Shown: positions 17,623 to 26,760, counted from the first letter of the stretch. The stretch: DNA of 47,051 nucleotides from an uncultured Lachnospiraceae bacterium (GCA_946405625.1 CAMJHQ010000026.1:1-47051); one strand, 5' to 3'. Numbers and translations: made by a program. The notes: generated by a model not told the origin, from the sequence alone.

Positions 17623-18771
17623 TTACTCTTCAACCATCTCCGGATGGACGATAACCGGTCCGTTATCTCCGACTCCCGTTTCCTTGGAAATTTTGGAATC
17701 ATTTTCCTTAACCGCATCAGTCGGCTCATAAGCCACTGTACCGAAAAGATAATTATGAAGAGCAACTACATTCTGAATCAGATTCTTCGGTGCAAGACTT
17801 GAGCCTCTGCTCTCATCCTGACAATATTCAAACTCGAAAGGAAATCCTACCGCGCTTACAAACTTATAATCCTTTACAGCCTTAACGAGTGTGATAAAAT
17901 CATCTTCGCTCAGAGACGTCTCCATATACGGAAATGTTCCTTCAATAAGCTTATCTATCGTACCCATATCGGCCTTCTTCAGCTTACCTACCATAGCCTC
18001 AAGAACCTCTCTCTGTCTCATGGTTCTTGTTATATCTCCCTGATCGGTAGATCTTACTCTTGCATAAGCGGTAGCCTGAACTCCGTTAAGTGTTACATCA
18101 CCGGTTTCACTGACACCGTTTGATACAAGACCGTTTGAAGATATCTGCTCGGCTATATATTCATTCATCTTTTCAAGCTCCTCGGCATTAACATTTACCG
18201 TAACACCTCCGAGTATATCCACCGCTCTTGTCATCGCTTCCCAGTTTACTGTCAGATATTCGCTGACATTCAGATCCAGATTTTGATTGATCATCTGAAT
18301 TCCGAGAACCGGACCTCCGTAATTAAATGCACTATTCGCCTTTGCATTTATACTCTGACCCGGAATACGCAGAAGCGTATCTCTGTAAAGCGATACAACC
18401 TTAACCTCTTTCGTACTGTTGTTTATGCTGATTATCATCATCGAATCACTGTTACTTCCGGATCCGAGAGAATCATCACGCGCATCTATTCCGAAAAAAG
18501 CTATATTGGTGTAATTTGCCATATCAGGGTTTGCCTTCTCGCTTATCATAAGGTCTTCCCCTGAAAGCTCTCTGAAATTGATATTTCCCCACGCTATTTT
18601 TAACTTCAACTGAATGATTGCTGTTATTACAACAACCAATGCTATCAGTTCAAGCAGCAGAGCCACGATCCATTTGGTCATTGACTCCTTTTTCTTCTTT
18701 TGCTTTTTTTCCTCTTTATCATAATCGGCGTAGGTAAACTCGTCTTCATCTTCATCATCTAAAAGACCCAT
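17623..18771 (-). CDS. LCP (LytR-CpsA-Psr) family protein
   Basis: 382 residues: an acidic, lysine-rich cytoplasmic start, one membrane segment at about 33-55 (WIVALLLELIALVVVITAII), then an outside LCP domain. Family motifs are clear: IAFFGIDARDD, NSDSMMIISINNSTKEV, VVSLYRDTLLRIPG and the late ATAYARVRSTDQGDITRTMR with RQREVL. LCP enzymes move lipid-linked glycans (teichoic acid, capsule) onto peptidoglycan at the outer membrane face. The start (AGAGG before ATG 18771) overlaps the glycosyltransferase gene by 17 nt, so the two are probably co-translated. It is the last gene of the gatCAB-GT2-LCP run. No solid terminator follows. Confidence 0.93.
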   Translation of the reverse strand: MGLLDDEDEDEFTYADYDKEEKKQKKKKESMTKWIVALLLELIALVVVITAIIQLKLKIAWGNINFRELSGEDLMISEKANPDMANYTNIAFFGIDARDDSLGSGSNSDSMMIISINNSTKEVKVVSLYRDTLLRIPGQSINAKANSAFNYGGPVLGIQMINQNLDLNVSEYLTVNWEAMTRAVDILGGVTVNVNAEELEKMNEYIAEQISSNGLVSNGVSETGDVTLNGVQATAYARVRSTDQGDITRTMRQREVLEAMVGKLKKADMGTIDKLIEGTFPYMETSLSEDDFITLVKAVKDYKFVSAVGFPFEFEYCQDESRGSSLAPKNLIQNVVALHNYLFGTVAYEPTDAVKENDSKISKETGVGDNGPVIVHPEMVEE

Positions 18772-19504
18772 TCTTTACCTCTCTTTCCGCCTTGGCCAGA
18801 TGCATCTTGATCTTTATCGAATCACAGATCATCTCCGCAATGCTTTTAATTCTGATAGTTGAACGATTATTCTTGTTTCTTGAAAAATTAACCACTACCG
18901 GCATTTCTTCAATCTTATATCCCAGTCTGGTTGAGATAGCAAGTATCTCAATATCAAAGGAGAATCTGCCCGTCTTCATAACCTTAAGTACCGGACGTAT
19001 CTTCTCAGTTCTGAACAGCTTGATACCCGTCTGAGTATCCTTCACCTTCAGTCCGAACAACATTTTCATATAAACATAATAGCCATAGCTGAGCACTCTT
19101 CTGAAGAAAGGATACTCAACCTTGGATTCTTTATGCATCTTAGATCCTATTACTATCTCCGCATCATTCTCCTTAGCCTTCTCAAGCATACCTTCCAGAA
19201 GATATGGAGGTATCTCAAGATCAGCATCAAGAAATGCAGTATATTCGGACTTTGAATTAAGAATGCCTCTTCTTACCGCATAGCCCTTTCCCTTGTTCTT
19301 ATCATAGGAAATGAGCCCGATCCTTTTATCAGCGGCAGCGGCCCTCTCAATCTCCTGCTTTGACTCGTCAGAGCTTCCGTCATTAACCGCTATAATGCGG
19401 AAGGAATCCGAGAATTTCTCTACCTGTGTAACAGTCTCTATTAAGTTTCTGTAAATGCGCTCGCCTTCGTTGTAGACCGGCATTACAATTGTTAATTCAG
19501 TCAT
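18755..19504 (-). CDS. Glycosyltransferase family 2 (dolichyl/polyprenyl-phosphate sugar synthase-like)
   Basis: 249 residues with a GT-A fold start LTIVMPVYNEGERIYRNL, the donor site AVNDGSSDES, the metal motif AFLDADLEIPP and a later DTQTGIKLFR, all like the DPM1/AglJ group that charges polyprenyl phosphate with a sugar. No C-terminal membrane segments are present, so it is the short, soluble form that acts at the inner membrane face. It lies 43 nt after gatB and overlaps the LCP gene, which suggests that it supplies a lipid-linked sugar to cell-envelope glycan assembly. The sugar is unknown. Confidence 0.9.
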   Translation of the reverse strand: MTELTIVMPVYNEGERIYRNLIETVTQVEKFSDSFRIIAVNDGSSDESKQEIERAAAADKRIGLISYDKNKGKGYAVRRGILNSKSEYTAFLDADLEIPPYLLEGMLEKAKENDAEIVIGSKMHKESKVEYPFFRRVLSYGYYVYMKMLFGLKVKDTQTGIKLFRTEKIRPVLKVMKTGRFSFDIEILAISTRLGYKIEEMPVVVNFSRNKNNRSTIRIKSIAEMICDSIKIKMHLAKAEREVKNGSFR

Positions 19505-19547
19505 TTTACTAAACCCATCAATCTTAATTCAACTCTGTAAGTTGATA

Positions 19548-20990
19548 TTATTTTGAAAGCTCATCAGCTATAAGCTTGTTAACCTCGCCCGGATCACACT
19601 TGCCCTTCATCTCTTTCATAACGAATCCGACAATAGCTCCGATTGCCTTCTGCTTTCCGTTTCTAACGTCCTCTACAGCCTTAGGGTTTGCTTCTATAGC
19701 CTTCTTTACAACCTCAAGAAGCTGACCCGAATCAGCCTTTGTGGACATATTATTATCTGCAACATACTTAACAGGATCAAGATCATCCGAGAAGACAGCC
19801 TTTTCAAATACTTCCTTGGCTACACCACCGTTGATCTCCTTAGAGTCAACCAGCTTTATAAGTGCAGCAAGATTCTTCGGACTGAATCTGAGTGACTCGG
19901 CATCAATTCCTGTCTCCTTCATAAGACGCATTGTCTCAACCATAAGCCAGTTAGAAGCCTTCTTCGGATCTGCACCCTCTGCAACAGCTCCCTCGAAGAT
20001 CTCAGACATTTTCTTTGAACCTGTAATCTGATCTATATCATAATCAGGAAGATCATATTCTTCCTTATATCTTGCCTTCTTTGCATCCCTGAATTCAGGC
20101 TGTGCATTTCTTATCTCTTCAATCCACTCATCTGATACTACTATCGGTACAAGATCCGGATCAGGGAAATATCTGTAATCCTGTGCATCCTCCTTAGAAC
20201 GCATCGGATAAGAATATCCCTTCTCATCATCCCAGCGGCGCGTTTCCTGAACAACCTGTCCTCCATCCTCAAGGATATCGATCTGGCGGCCGATCTCGTT
20301 CTCAATACATCTTCTTATAGCCCTGAAGGAATTAAGGTTCTTGGATTCCGTTCTTGTTCCGAACTCTTCCGAACCCTTCTCTCTGATGGAAAGGTTAACG
20401 TCTGCACGCATTGATCCCTCATTCAGCTTACAATCCGATGCTCCGAGATAAATGATCGTCTCTCTGAGCTTCTCGAGATAAGCAACAACCTCATCTGCAG
20501 AACGCATATCAGGTTCTGAAACAATCTCGATAAGCGGAACTCCCGAACGGTTGAAATCTACATATGTGTCGTCTGTAACAGGATCATGTATAAGCTTTCC
20601 AGCGTCCTCTTCCATATGAATCTCATGAATTCTTACAGCCTTCTTTGTTCCATCCTCTGTTTCAATATCAACATGTCCGTTACGGCATATAGGATAATAA
20701 AGCTGTGATATCTGATAATTCTGAGGATTATCAGGATAGAAATAATTCTTTCTGTCAAACTTTGCATTTCTGGTAATGTCACAGTTTGTTGCAAGTCCGA
20801 CCGAAATCGCTTTATTTACAACTTCTCTGTTAAGTACAGGAAGAGATCCCGGCATACCGGCACAAACAGGACATACATGTGTATTCGGTGCTCCGCCGAA
20901 CTCTGTTGAACATCCGCAGAATATCTTTGTCTTTGTATTAAGTTCTACATGAACCTCGAGGCCTATAACAACTTCGTATTCCTTACTCAT
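19548..20990 (-). CDS. gatB: Aspartyl/glutamyl-tRNA amidotransferase subunit B
   Basis: 480 residues, the usual length. The family start YEVVIGLEVHVELNTKTKIF, the zinc-site cysteines FCGC...CPVCAGMPG, DFNRSGVPLIEIVSEPD and the C-terminal YqeY-like tail (IGAIVGFVMKEMKGKCDPG) are all present. GatB binds the misacylated Glu-tRNA-Gln or Asp-tRNA-Asn and carries the kinase site of the GatCAB complex, which amidates it with ammonia from GatA. The order gatC-gatA-gatB on the minus strand, with a 17-nt gap from gatA and a good Shine-Dalgarno (GGGAGG), indicates one operon. Confidence 0.98.
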   Translation of the reverse strand: MSKEYEVVIGLEVHVELNTKTKIFCGCSTEFGGAPNTHVCPVCAGMPGSLPVLNREVVNKAISVGLATNCDITRNAKFDRKNYFYPDNPQNYQISQLYYPICRNGHVDIETEDGTKKAVRIHEIHMEEDAGKLIHDPVTDDTYVDFNRSGVPLIEIVSEPDMRSADEVVAYLEKLRETIIYLGASDCKLNEGSMRADVNLSIREKGSEEFGTRTESKNLNSFRAIRRCIENEIGRQIDILEDGGQVVQETRRWDDEKGYSYPMRSKEDAQDYRYFPDPDLVPIVVSDEWIEEIRNAQPEFRDAKKARYKEEYDLPDYDIDQITGSKKMSEIFEGAVAEGADPKKASNWLMVETMRLMKETGIDAESLRFSPKNLAALIKLVDSKEINGGVAKEVFEKAVFSDDLDPVKYVADNNMSTKADSGQLLEVVKKAIEANPKAVEDVRNGKQKAIGAIVGFVMKEMKGKCDPGEVNKLIADELSK

Positions 20991-21007
20991 TCTTATCTGC
21001 CTCCCTT

Positions 21008-22510
21008 CTAATTTGATGCTCCGGATGATATCGGAGCTTTCTTATATTCAGCAGCAAAGCTCTGTTCAAAGCTGTATGCTGCTCTTATTATCTTCTTCTC
21101 ATCAAAGGTCTGTCCGAGAAGCTGAAGTCCCACAGGAAGACCATTCTTATCATATCCGCAAGGAAGTGTAACTCCCGGAAGGCCGGCAAGATTAACTGCT
21201 ACCGTATAGATATCTCCGAGATACATTTTTATAGGATCGCTGAGTGATTCTCCGCACTTAAGTGCTGTTGTAGGTGCAACAGGTCCGAGGATCACATCAT
21301 ATTTTTCAAATGCTTTATCAAATGCCTGCTTAATAAGAGCCTTTACTCTGAGTGCCTTTACATAGTATGCATCATAATAACCTGATGAAAGAACAAAGCT
21401 TCCGAGCATGATACGACGCTTAACCTCTGCACCGAATCCCTCACTTCTTGACTTCTTGTACATGTTATGAAGGTCGCTGTACTCCGATGTTCTGTAACCA
21501 TACTTAACACCATCGAATCTTTCAAGATTTGAAGATGCTTCCGCACATGCAATTACATAGTAAGCCGGAATTGCATACTCAACCATACCGAGATCAAACT
21601 CTTCAACCTCAGCACCCATTTCTCTGTATTTATCAGCAGCAGCAAGAACGGCTTTCTTCACATCCTCATCGATTCCTTCAAGGAAATAATCGCGAGGAAC
21701 ACCTATCTTCATTCCCTTTACATCATTTACAAGTGCAGATGTAAAGTCCGTTGCAGACTTCTCACTGTCATTGATCGTTGCTTCACTTGCAGAGGTCGAA
21801 TCCTTATCATCATGCTTTGATATGATCTCAAGGATTGTTGCACAGTCTGTAACATCCTTTCCGAGAGGTCCGATCTGGTCAAGAGAAGAACCGTATGCAA
21901 TCAGTCCGTATCTTGAAACTCTTCCGTATGTCGGCTTGATACCTGTAACTCCACAGAATCCTGCAGGCTGTCTGATAGAACCACCTGTATCACTTCCAAG
22001 AGCTACAGCACATTCATCCGCAGCAACGGCAGCAGCCGATCCACCCGAAGAACCACCCGGAACTCTGCTTAAGTCCCAAGGATTATGAGTTGCTCCGAAA
22101 TATGAAGTCTCAGATGTACTTCCCATCGCAAACTCATCCATATTTGTCTTTCCGAGTACCACCGCTCCCGCATCTATCAGATACTGAACTGCAGTTGATG
22201 TATATGTCGGAACAAAATTACCAAGTATCTTTGACGCACATGTTGTAAGTGTACCATCGATACACATATTATCTTTAATTGCAACCGGAACGCCTGCCAG
22301 AGGCCCTGTCAGTTCTCCCGCAGCGATACGTCTGTCAGCTTCAGCAGCTGCCGCAAGTGCCTTATCAGCCTCTATGGTTATATAAGCATGTATATCTCTG
22401 TCAACCTCGCCGATCCTGTCGAGATAAGCTTTCGTAGCTTCGACAGAGGTTACCTCGCCGGCTGCGATCTTCTTTCCTAATTCTACAGCAGTAAGAGATA
22501 AAATATCCAT
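21008..22510 (-). CDS. gatA: Aspartyl/glutamyl-tRNA amidotransferase subunit A
   Basis: 500 residues, normal for the family. It has the amidase signature: VAIKDNMCIDG with the catalytic Lys (about 77), GSSGGSAAAVA and the downstream GSDTGGSIRQPA with the Ser-cisSer-Lys triad serines (about 152 and 176). GatA hydrolyses glutamine and channels the ammonia to GatB. AAGGAG precedes ATG 22510. It lies 36 nt after gatC and 17 nt before gatB. Confidence 0.98.
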   Translation of the reverse strand: MDILSLTAVELGKKIAAGEVTSVEATKAYLDRIGEVDRDIHAYITIEADKALAAAAEADRRIAAGELTGPLAGVPVAIKDNMCIDGTLTTCASKILGNFVPTYTSTAVQYLIDAGAVVLGKTNMDEFAMGSTSETSYFGATHNPWDLSRVPGGSSGGSAAAVAADECAVALGSDTGGSIRQPAGFCGVTGIKPTYGRVSRYGLIAYGSSLDQIGPLGKDVTDCATILEIISKHDDKDSTSASEATINDSEKSATDFTSALVNDVKGMKIGVPRDYFLEGIDEDVKKAVLAAADKYREMGAEVEEFDLGMVEYAIPAYYVIACAEASSNLERFDGVKYGYRTSEYSDLHNMYKKSRSEGFGAEVKRRIMLGSFVLSSGYYDAYYVKALRVKALIKQAFDKAFEKYDVILGPVAPTTALKCGESLSDPIKMYLGDIYTVAVNLAGLPGVTLPCGYDKNGLPVGLQLLGQTFDEKKIIRAAYSFEQSFAAEYKKAPISSGASN

Positions 22511-22546
22511 TTCGATCTCCTTATAATTTTCTAAATCTTTTCTTAG

Positions 22547-22831
22547 TTAAAATGTTTCCGGAACGATATATGCATCATCGTTTCTCTCCGGTGCATTCTT
22601 CAGCATATTCTCCTTATCATCGCCATTTGTGACAACATCCTCACGCATAACGTTTGATACAGGAAATGTATGGCTCATCGGTTCAACTGCGCTTGTATCA
22701 AGCTCATTCAGTTTACCGACATATTCGAGCATTTCGGTCATATCCTTCTTTGCACGTTCCTTCTCTTCATCGGAAAGTTCAAGTTTTGCAAGGATGCCGA
22801 CGTATTCGATTGTTTCGTTTGTTATATCCAT
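22547..22831 (-). CDS. gatC: Aspartyl/glutamyl-tRNA amidotransferase subunit C
   Basis: 94 residues from ATG 22831, which is preceded by AAGGAG at good distance; the longer frame opening at 22864 lacks such a site and runs into the palindromic element, so it is not used. The sequence DITNETIEYVGILAKLELSD and the end RNDDAYIVPETF are typical GatC. It wraps around and stabilises the GatA-GatB pair. It is the first gene of the gatCAB run, with a 139-nt near-palindromic element between it and aspS. Confidence 0.96.
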   Translation of the reverse strand: MDITNETIEYVGILAKLELSDEEKERAKKDMTEMLEYVGKLNELDTSAVEPMSHTFPVSNVMREDVVTNGDDKENMLKNAPERNDDAYIVPETF

Positions 22832-22845
22832 ACTGACTCCTTCTC

Positions 22846-22984
22846 GGCCTTCGACGCAGTACATTGCATTCAGGACGCGGCTCTCGCCTCAGGCCGTAAC
22901 GTAACGGTTCTAAGGCTGCAGAATACGCAGCCTAAGAACCGACGTTACTCTATGGTCCTTCATGCAATTACTGCGTCTACGGCC
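22846..22984 (-). repeat. 139-nt near-palindromic element between aspS and gatC
   Basis: Nested complementary arms span almost the whole gap. From outside in they are GACGCAGTA/TACTGCGTC (22853-22861, 22969-22977), ATTGCAT/ATGCAAT, AGGAC/GTCCT, GTAACGT/ACGTTAC (22896-22902, 22942-22948) and a 15-nt inner stem with one mismatch (22905-22919, 22927-22941). The fold would be one long stem with a side hairpin. It could be a small mobile palindrome (MITE-like) or a structured RNA that tunes gatCAB relative to aspS. There is no U-run as in an ordinary terminator. Confidence 0.7.
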
Positions 22985-23004
22985 TAAACCACTCATACTA
23001 TTGA

Positions 23005-24756
23005 CTACTGTCTGACCTTTATGTGTGTTTCTCTCAGCTGCATCTCTGTAACGTCGCCTGGGGCTCCGCACATAAGGTCCTGTCCGTTTCCGTTCATAGG
23101 GAATGCGATAACCTCACGGATGTTCTCCTCATTTCTGAGAAGCATGATCATTCTGTCTACTCCAGGTGCCATTCCTGCGTGTGGAGGTGCTCCAAACTGG
23201 AATGCTGTATAGAGTGCTCCGAACTTCTGCTCAAGAACTTCCTTGCTGTAGCCTGCTATTTCGAAAGCCTTCTCCATGATCTGCATGTCATGGTTACGAA
23301 CAGCTCCTGATGAAAGCTCAACACCGTTACATACAATATCATACTGATATGCAAGTATATCCAGCGGATCCTTCTCGTTAAGCGCCTCAAGTCCACCCTG
23401 TGGCATAGAGAAAGGATTATGTGTAAATGCAGGCTTCTTTGTCTCTTCATCAAGCTCATACATTGGGAAATCATTGATATAACAGAATCTGTATGCGTTC
23501 TTCTCAAGAAGATCAAGCCTTGCACCAAGTTCATTTCTTATCTGACCTGCATAAGAATTTGCCTGTGCTTCCTTATCTGCAATGAAGAAAATAGTATCGC
23601 CGATATTAAGCGATGCCTTCTCACGAAGCTCTTCCTTCATATCATCAGGAATAAACTTATCGATAGGTCCCTTATAGCTTCCGTCCTCGAGTACCTCGAG
23701 ATATCCGAGACCTCCCATTCCGATTGATGTTGCAAACTTCAGCATCTTCTCATGCTGACCCTTTGAAAGCTTTCTAGGTGCATTGATAGCACGAACTGTC
23801 TTTCCGTGGAATGGCTTAAATGTACATCTCTGGAAGAACTCTGAAAGATCTATTATTCTGAGCGGATTTCTGAGATCCGGCTTATCTGTTCCGAACTGAA
23901 GCATAGCATCCTTGTAGCTGATGATCGGATATGGTGCTTCTGTTACTTCATATCCTTCAGGTGCAAACTCCTTAAATACTGCAGTAAGAACTTCCTCTCC
24001 TACTCTGAAAACATCCTCCTGAGTAGCGTAGCTCATTTCAAAATCGAGCTGATAGAATTCTCCCGGTGAACGGTCAGCTCTTGCATCCTCATCTCTGAAG
24101 CAAGGAGCGATCTGGAAATACTTATCAAATCCCGAAACCATGAGCAGCTGCTTATACTGCTGTGGTGCCTGCGGAAGTGCATAGAACTTGCCCTTGAAAC
24201 GACGTGAAGGAACTATATAATCACGTGCGCCTTCAGGACTTGATGCACAGAGGATAGGAGTCTGAATCTCTACAAATCCGATCTCCTCCATCTTTCTTCT
24301 CATGAAGCTTATAACCTTTGAACGGAAAAGAATATTATCCTTTACCTTCTCATTTCTGAGGTCAAGGAATCTGTACTTAAGACGAACATCTTCTCTTACT
24401 TCTTTGGAAGTCATGATCTCGAATGGCAGCTGCGAATATACCTTTCCGAGAACATCTATTGAATGGGCCTCTATCTCGATTGTTCCTGTAGGAATCTTTG
24501 GATTATATGTTTCTTCATCACGATGCTCAACAAGTCCTTCAACGGATATTGACATCTCCTTAACTATTCCCTCAAGAAGTGTTGTATCACGAAGAACTAT
24601 CTGCATTACTCCGTACTGATCACGAAGATCGATGAATGATACTCCTCCGTGGTCACGGATATTCTCTACCCATCCGGCAAGTCTGACTGTAGATCCTACA
24701 TCAGCTTCGCTCATCTTATCGATTGTTTTGTCTCTGTACTGATTCTTAAACTCCAT
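23005..24756 (-). CDS. aspS: Aspartyl-tRNA synthetase (bacterial type)
   Basis: 583 residues, normal for the bacterial form with its GAD insertion. Landmarks are the anticodon-binding OB fold (about 20-105, RDHGGVSFIDLRD), class II motif 2 (FQIAPCFRDEDARADRSPGE, about 213-232) and motif 3 (GMAPGVDRMIMLLRNEENIR near 530-550). It charges tRNA-Asp, and possibly also tRNA-Asn. The position that is usually Leu in discriminating enzymes (RDLG) is His here (RDHGG), as reported for non-discriminating ones. With gatCAB directly downstream, this fits Asp-tRNA-Asn amidation. AAAAGGAG precedes the start. A T-box leader controls the gene. Confidence 0.98.
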   Translation of the reverse strand: MEFKNQYRDKTIDKMSEADVGSTVRLAGWVENIRDHGGVSFIDLRDQYGVMQIVLRDTTLLEGIVKEMSISVEGLVEHRDEETYNPKIPTGTIEIEAHSIDVLGKVYSQLPFEIMTSKEVREDVRLKYRFLDLRNEKVKDNILFRSKVISFMRRKMEEIGFVEIQTPILCASSPEGARDYIVPSRRFKGKFYALPQAPQQYKQLLMVSGFDKYFQIAPCFRDEDARADRSPGEFYQLDFEMSYATQEDVFRVGEEVLTAVFKEFAPEGYEVTEAPYPIISYKDAMLQFGTDKPDLRNPLRIIDLSEFFQRCTFKPFHGKTVRAINAPRKLSKGQHEKMLKFATSIGMGGLGYLEVLEDGSYKGPIDKFIPDDMKEELREKASLNIGDTIFFIADKEAQANSYAGQIRNELGARLDLLEKNAYRFCYINDFPMYELDEETKKPAFTHNPFSMPQGGLEALNEKDPLDILAYQYDIVCNGVELSSGAVRNHDMQIMEKAFEIAGYSKEVLEQKFGALYTAFQFGAPPHAGMAPGVDRMIMLLRNEENIREVIAFPMNGNGQDLMCGAPGDVTEMQLRETHIKVRQ

Positions 24757-24793
24757 TTTCTATATACTCCTTTTGTTATGATACATATTCATC

Positions 24794-24837
24794 ATTCACT
24801 GTGATGCACATTCGCATTCCGCTTCGCATATGTGAAT
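24794..24837 (-). repeat. Imperfect inverted repeat between the T-box hairpin and aspS
   Basis: Outer arms ATTCAC/GTGAAT (24794-24799 and 24832-24837) enclose a GCATTCGCATT-type core that can pair with itself in more than one way. It lies after the T-box terminator stem and about 38 nt before the aspS start. Function unknown; it lengthens the leader beyond what a T-box needs. Confidence 0.4.
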
Positions 24838-24857
24838 TTGGCTCAACTAACGCACAA

Positions 24858-25116
24858 CGTCCCGGATACATACCAAAGTATGTATCCGGGACGAATATAA
24901 AATCTTATTATTCGCGGTGCCACCCGGCTTCATATCGACATCTCACCTCATCTTATAAAGGTACATCTACCGATATGCTCTCGTGATTCCGAATTAAATT
25001 GTACTATGTCTCATAAGTGTTAAATACTATGGTGTTTCATATGACGGCTCTCAGTCCACGACCATCATTCCCTGTCTGTCTTTACCAAAGTATCGTCTCA
25101 TATCCAACTCGCAGAT
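24858..25116 (-). ncRNA. T-box riboswitch leader of aspS
   Basis: The T-box motif is seen on the minus strand as GGGTGGCACCGCG (its core TGGCACCGCG at 24922-24913), followed by a 16-bp perfect hairpin CGTCCCGGATACATAC/GTATGTATCCGGGACG (24893-24858) with the CGTCCC...GGGACG stem typical of T-box terminators. Upstream, GGGAATGATGG...GACTGAGAGCC (about 25075-25050) looks like the upper part of stem I. T-boxes sense uncharged tRNA and permit readthrough; an Asp (or Asn) tRNA is expected here from the gene it controls. I could not place the specifier codon with confidence. The terminator stem is followed by GTTGTGCGTT rather than a clean U-run. Confidence 0.88.
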
Positions 25117-25122
25117 ATTCGG

Positions 25123-25151
25123 ATTATACTTCATTTAAAGCTTATTGTAAA
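25123..25151 (-). promoter_or_regulatory. Promoter of the T-box/aspS transcript
   Basis: On the minus strand TTTACA (25146-25151), 17-nt spacer, TATAAT (25123-25128). The predicted start near 25116 lies just before the T-box stem I region. It begins only 12 nt after the SGNH-protein stop, so no room is left for a separate terminator. Confidence 0.8.
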
Positions 25152-25163
25152 CACAAATTTGAC

Positions 25164-26741
25164 TCATCGCTGAATAAATCTGTTTAATTTACACTCATTT
25201 ACAGCCCATCTGTGCAATGCCATGCTGGTATTCTCCGAATAGTGCAGGCCGTCATATGCTTCAAATCCGCTACGTGTCATAAATGAATTTGAATCAAGTA
25301 TATACATATCATTTCTGAGACCCTTTTTCATTCTCTCATTGAATACATTTATACTTGCATTTGTCGTATATATTCCGAACTTCTTTCCGACTGCTTCATC
25401 AACCGGGTTAACTGTCATAATGATCACTTTGTTGTCGGCAACAAAATCATCCGGAAGAGTATTATAAAACTCCAGATATCTTTCAATATTACCGAGATCG
25501 TTCACACCCATGTTGATCACGATTTTCTTTCCCTTCTCATTATACAGAGTCGGGAGTTTTGTCTGCAGCCACACAAGTCCCATACCATACTTGCAGACAT
25601 ATGAGCCTTCCATTCCCTCGCAGGCTTCACTCATTAAAACAAACCTTGAATCTCCAACGAAGATTATATCCGAATTCTTATCTTCTATTATCCTGTCTTC
25701 TACGGTTATCGCATTTCTTCTTTCACGCTCACCATATTTCATATAATGAAGATAGTATTGTTTGTTACTCTCAGTTGAAGTTCCGAAGGCTTTTCTAAGG
25801 TCCGCATAATTTGCTTTATATGCCGCCGGGTCAAAAGTGAAGGATGCTCTTCTGCCTTCCTTCATTCCATATTTTATGAAATGTTTCAGTGCAGCCACAT
25901 CATCATTTCCGAATGCTTTCTTCAGATCCGGATGTCTGTCGATATAATAGTAATAATCATAGACCTTACTGTAATCAACTCCGTCAAGTTCCGTAACAGG
26001 ATCCTGAACCACATCCACTCCCTGTGAAACTCTCTGCTCTCTGTAGCCCCAGATCATATAATGCTCATAATACTTTCTGAGATTACCGCCAAAGGCTGTC
26101 CTCAGATCTCTGTATGCATTCTTGTAAGAATAAACATCGAAAGTTTCTTTGGCCTGACGTCCTTCTCTCATTCCGTGAACGATAAAATGCTTTAATGCAG
26201 CAATATCATCATTTCCGAAAGCTTTCTTCAGGTCAGCATATTTTTCGATATAGAAGTAATAATCATATACCTTGCTGTAATCAACTCCGTCCATAACAGT
26301 AACCGGATTCTGAACAACATTTACTCCCTGTGAAACTCTTCGCTCCTTATAACCCCAGATCATATAATGCTCATAATACTTTCTGAGATCATTTCCGAAG
26401 GCTTTCCTCAGATCCTGATTGGCATTCTTATAAGAGAATACATCGAAGGTCTCCTTGGCCTGTCTGCCTTCTCTCATTCCGTATTTGATGAAATGCTTCA
26501 AAGCAGCTACATCATCGTTTCCGAAGGCTTTCTTCAGATCTTCGTATCTATTGATATAATAATCAAAATCATAAACCCTGCTGTAATCAACACCGTTAAA
26601 CTGTGTGATCCTGATCTTATTCTGTGTAATCTCCGCAGCCTTTACGCTGTCACCGGAACTCATAAAACATGAAAACAGAATGATCAGTCCGAGTAAAATC
26701 GCTACGACTCTCTTCTTCTTTTTAAAATCTGATAAATTCAT
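25164..26741 (-). CDS. Secreted SGNH/GDSL-like hydrolase with three surface repeats
   Basis: 525 residues from ATG 26741; a TTG at 26747 has better spacing to AAAAGGA and may be used instead. A signal peptide (ending about 36) is followed by three copies of the roughly 95-residue repeat (GVDYSKVYDYYYYIDRHPDL... then SYKNAYRDLRTAFG...), about 45-345. The C-terminal domain (about 350-525) has SGNH blocks: IIFVGDSRF with the nucleophile Ser (about 363), INMGVNDL with Asn, and YDGLHYS with the Asp/His pair (about 496-499). Such enzymes often remove O-acetyl groups from glycans. The family of the catalytic domain is clear; the substrate is not. It has its own promoter and a leader hairpin. Confidence 0.88.
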   Translation of the reverse strand: MNLSDFKKKKRVVAILLGLIILFSCFMSSGDSVKAAEITQNKIRITQFNGVDYSRVYDFDYYINRYEDLKKAFGNDDVAALKHFIKYGMREGRQAKETFDVFSYKNANQDLRKAFGNDLRKYYEHYMIWGYKERRVSQGVNVVQNPVTVMDGVDYSKVYDYYFYIEKYADLKKAFGNDDIAALKHFIVHGMREGRQAKETFDVYSYKNAYRDLRTAFGGNLRKYYEHYMIWGYREQRVSQGVDVVQDPVTELDGVDYSKVYDYYYYIDRHPDLKKAFGNDDVAALKHFIKYGMKEGRRASFTFDPAAYKANYADLRKAFGTSTESNKQYYLHYMKYGERERRNAITVEDRIIEDKNSDIIFVGDSRFVLMSEACEGMEGSYVCKYGMGLVWLQTKLPTLYNEKGKKIVINMGVNDLGNIERYLEFYNTLPDDFVADNKVIIMTVNPVDEAVGKKFGIYTTNASINVFNERMKKGLRNDMYILDSNSFMTRSGFEAYDGLHYSENTSMALHRWAVNECKLNRFIQR

Positions 26742-26760
26742 AATCAATCGAAATCCTTTT

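Noticed and set aside
22846-22984. Simple intrinsic terminator for aspS
   Set aside because: The structure is far longer than needed and no U-run follows on the minus strand.
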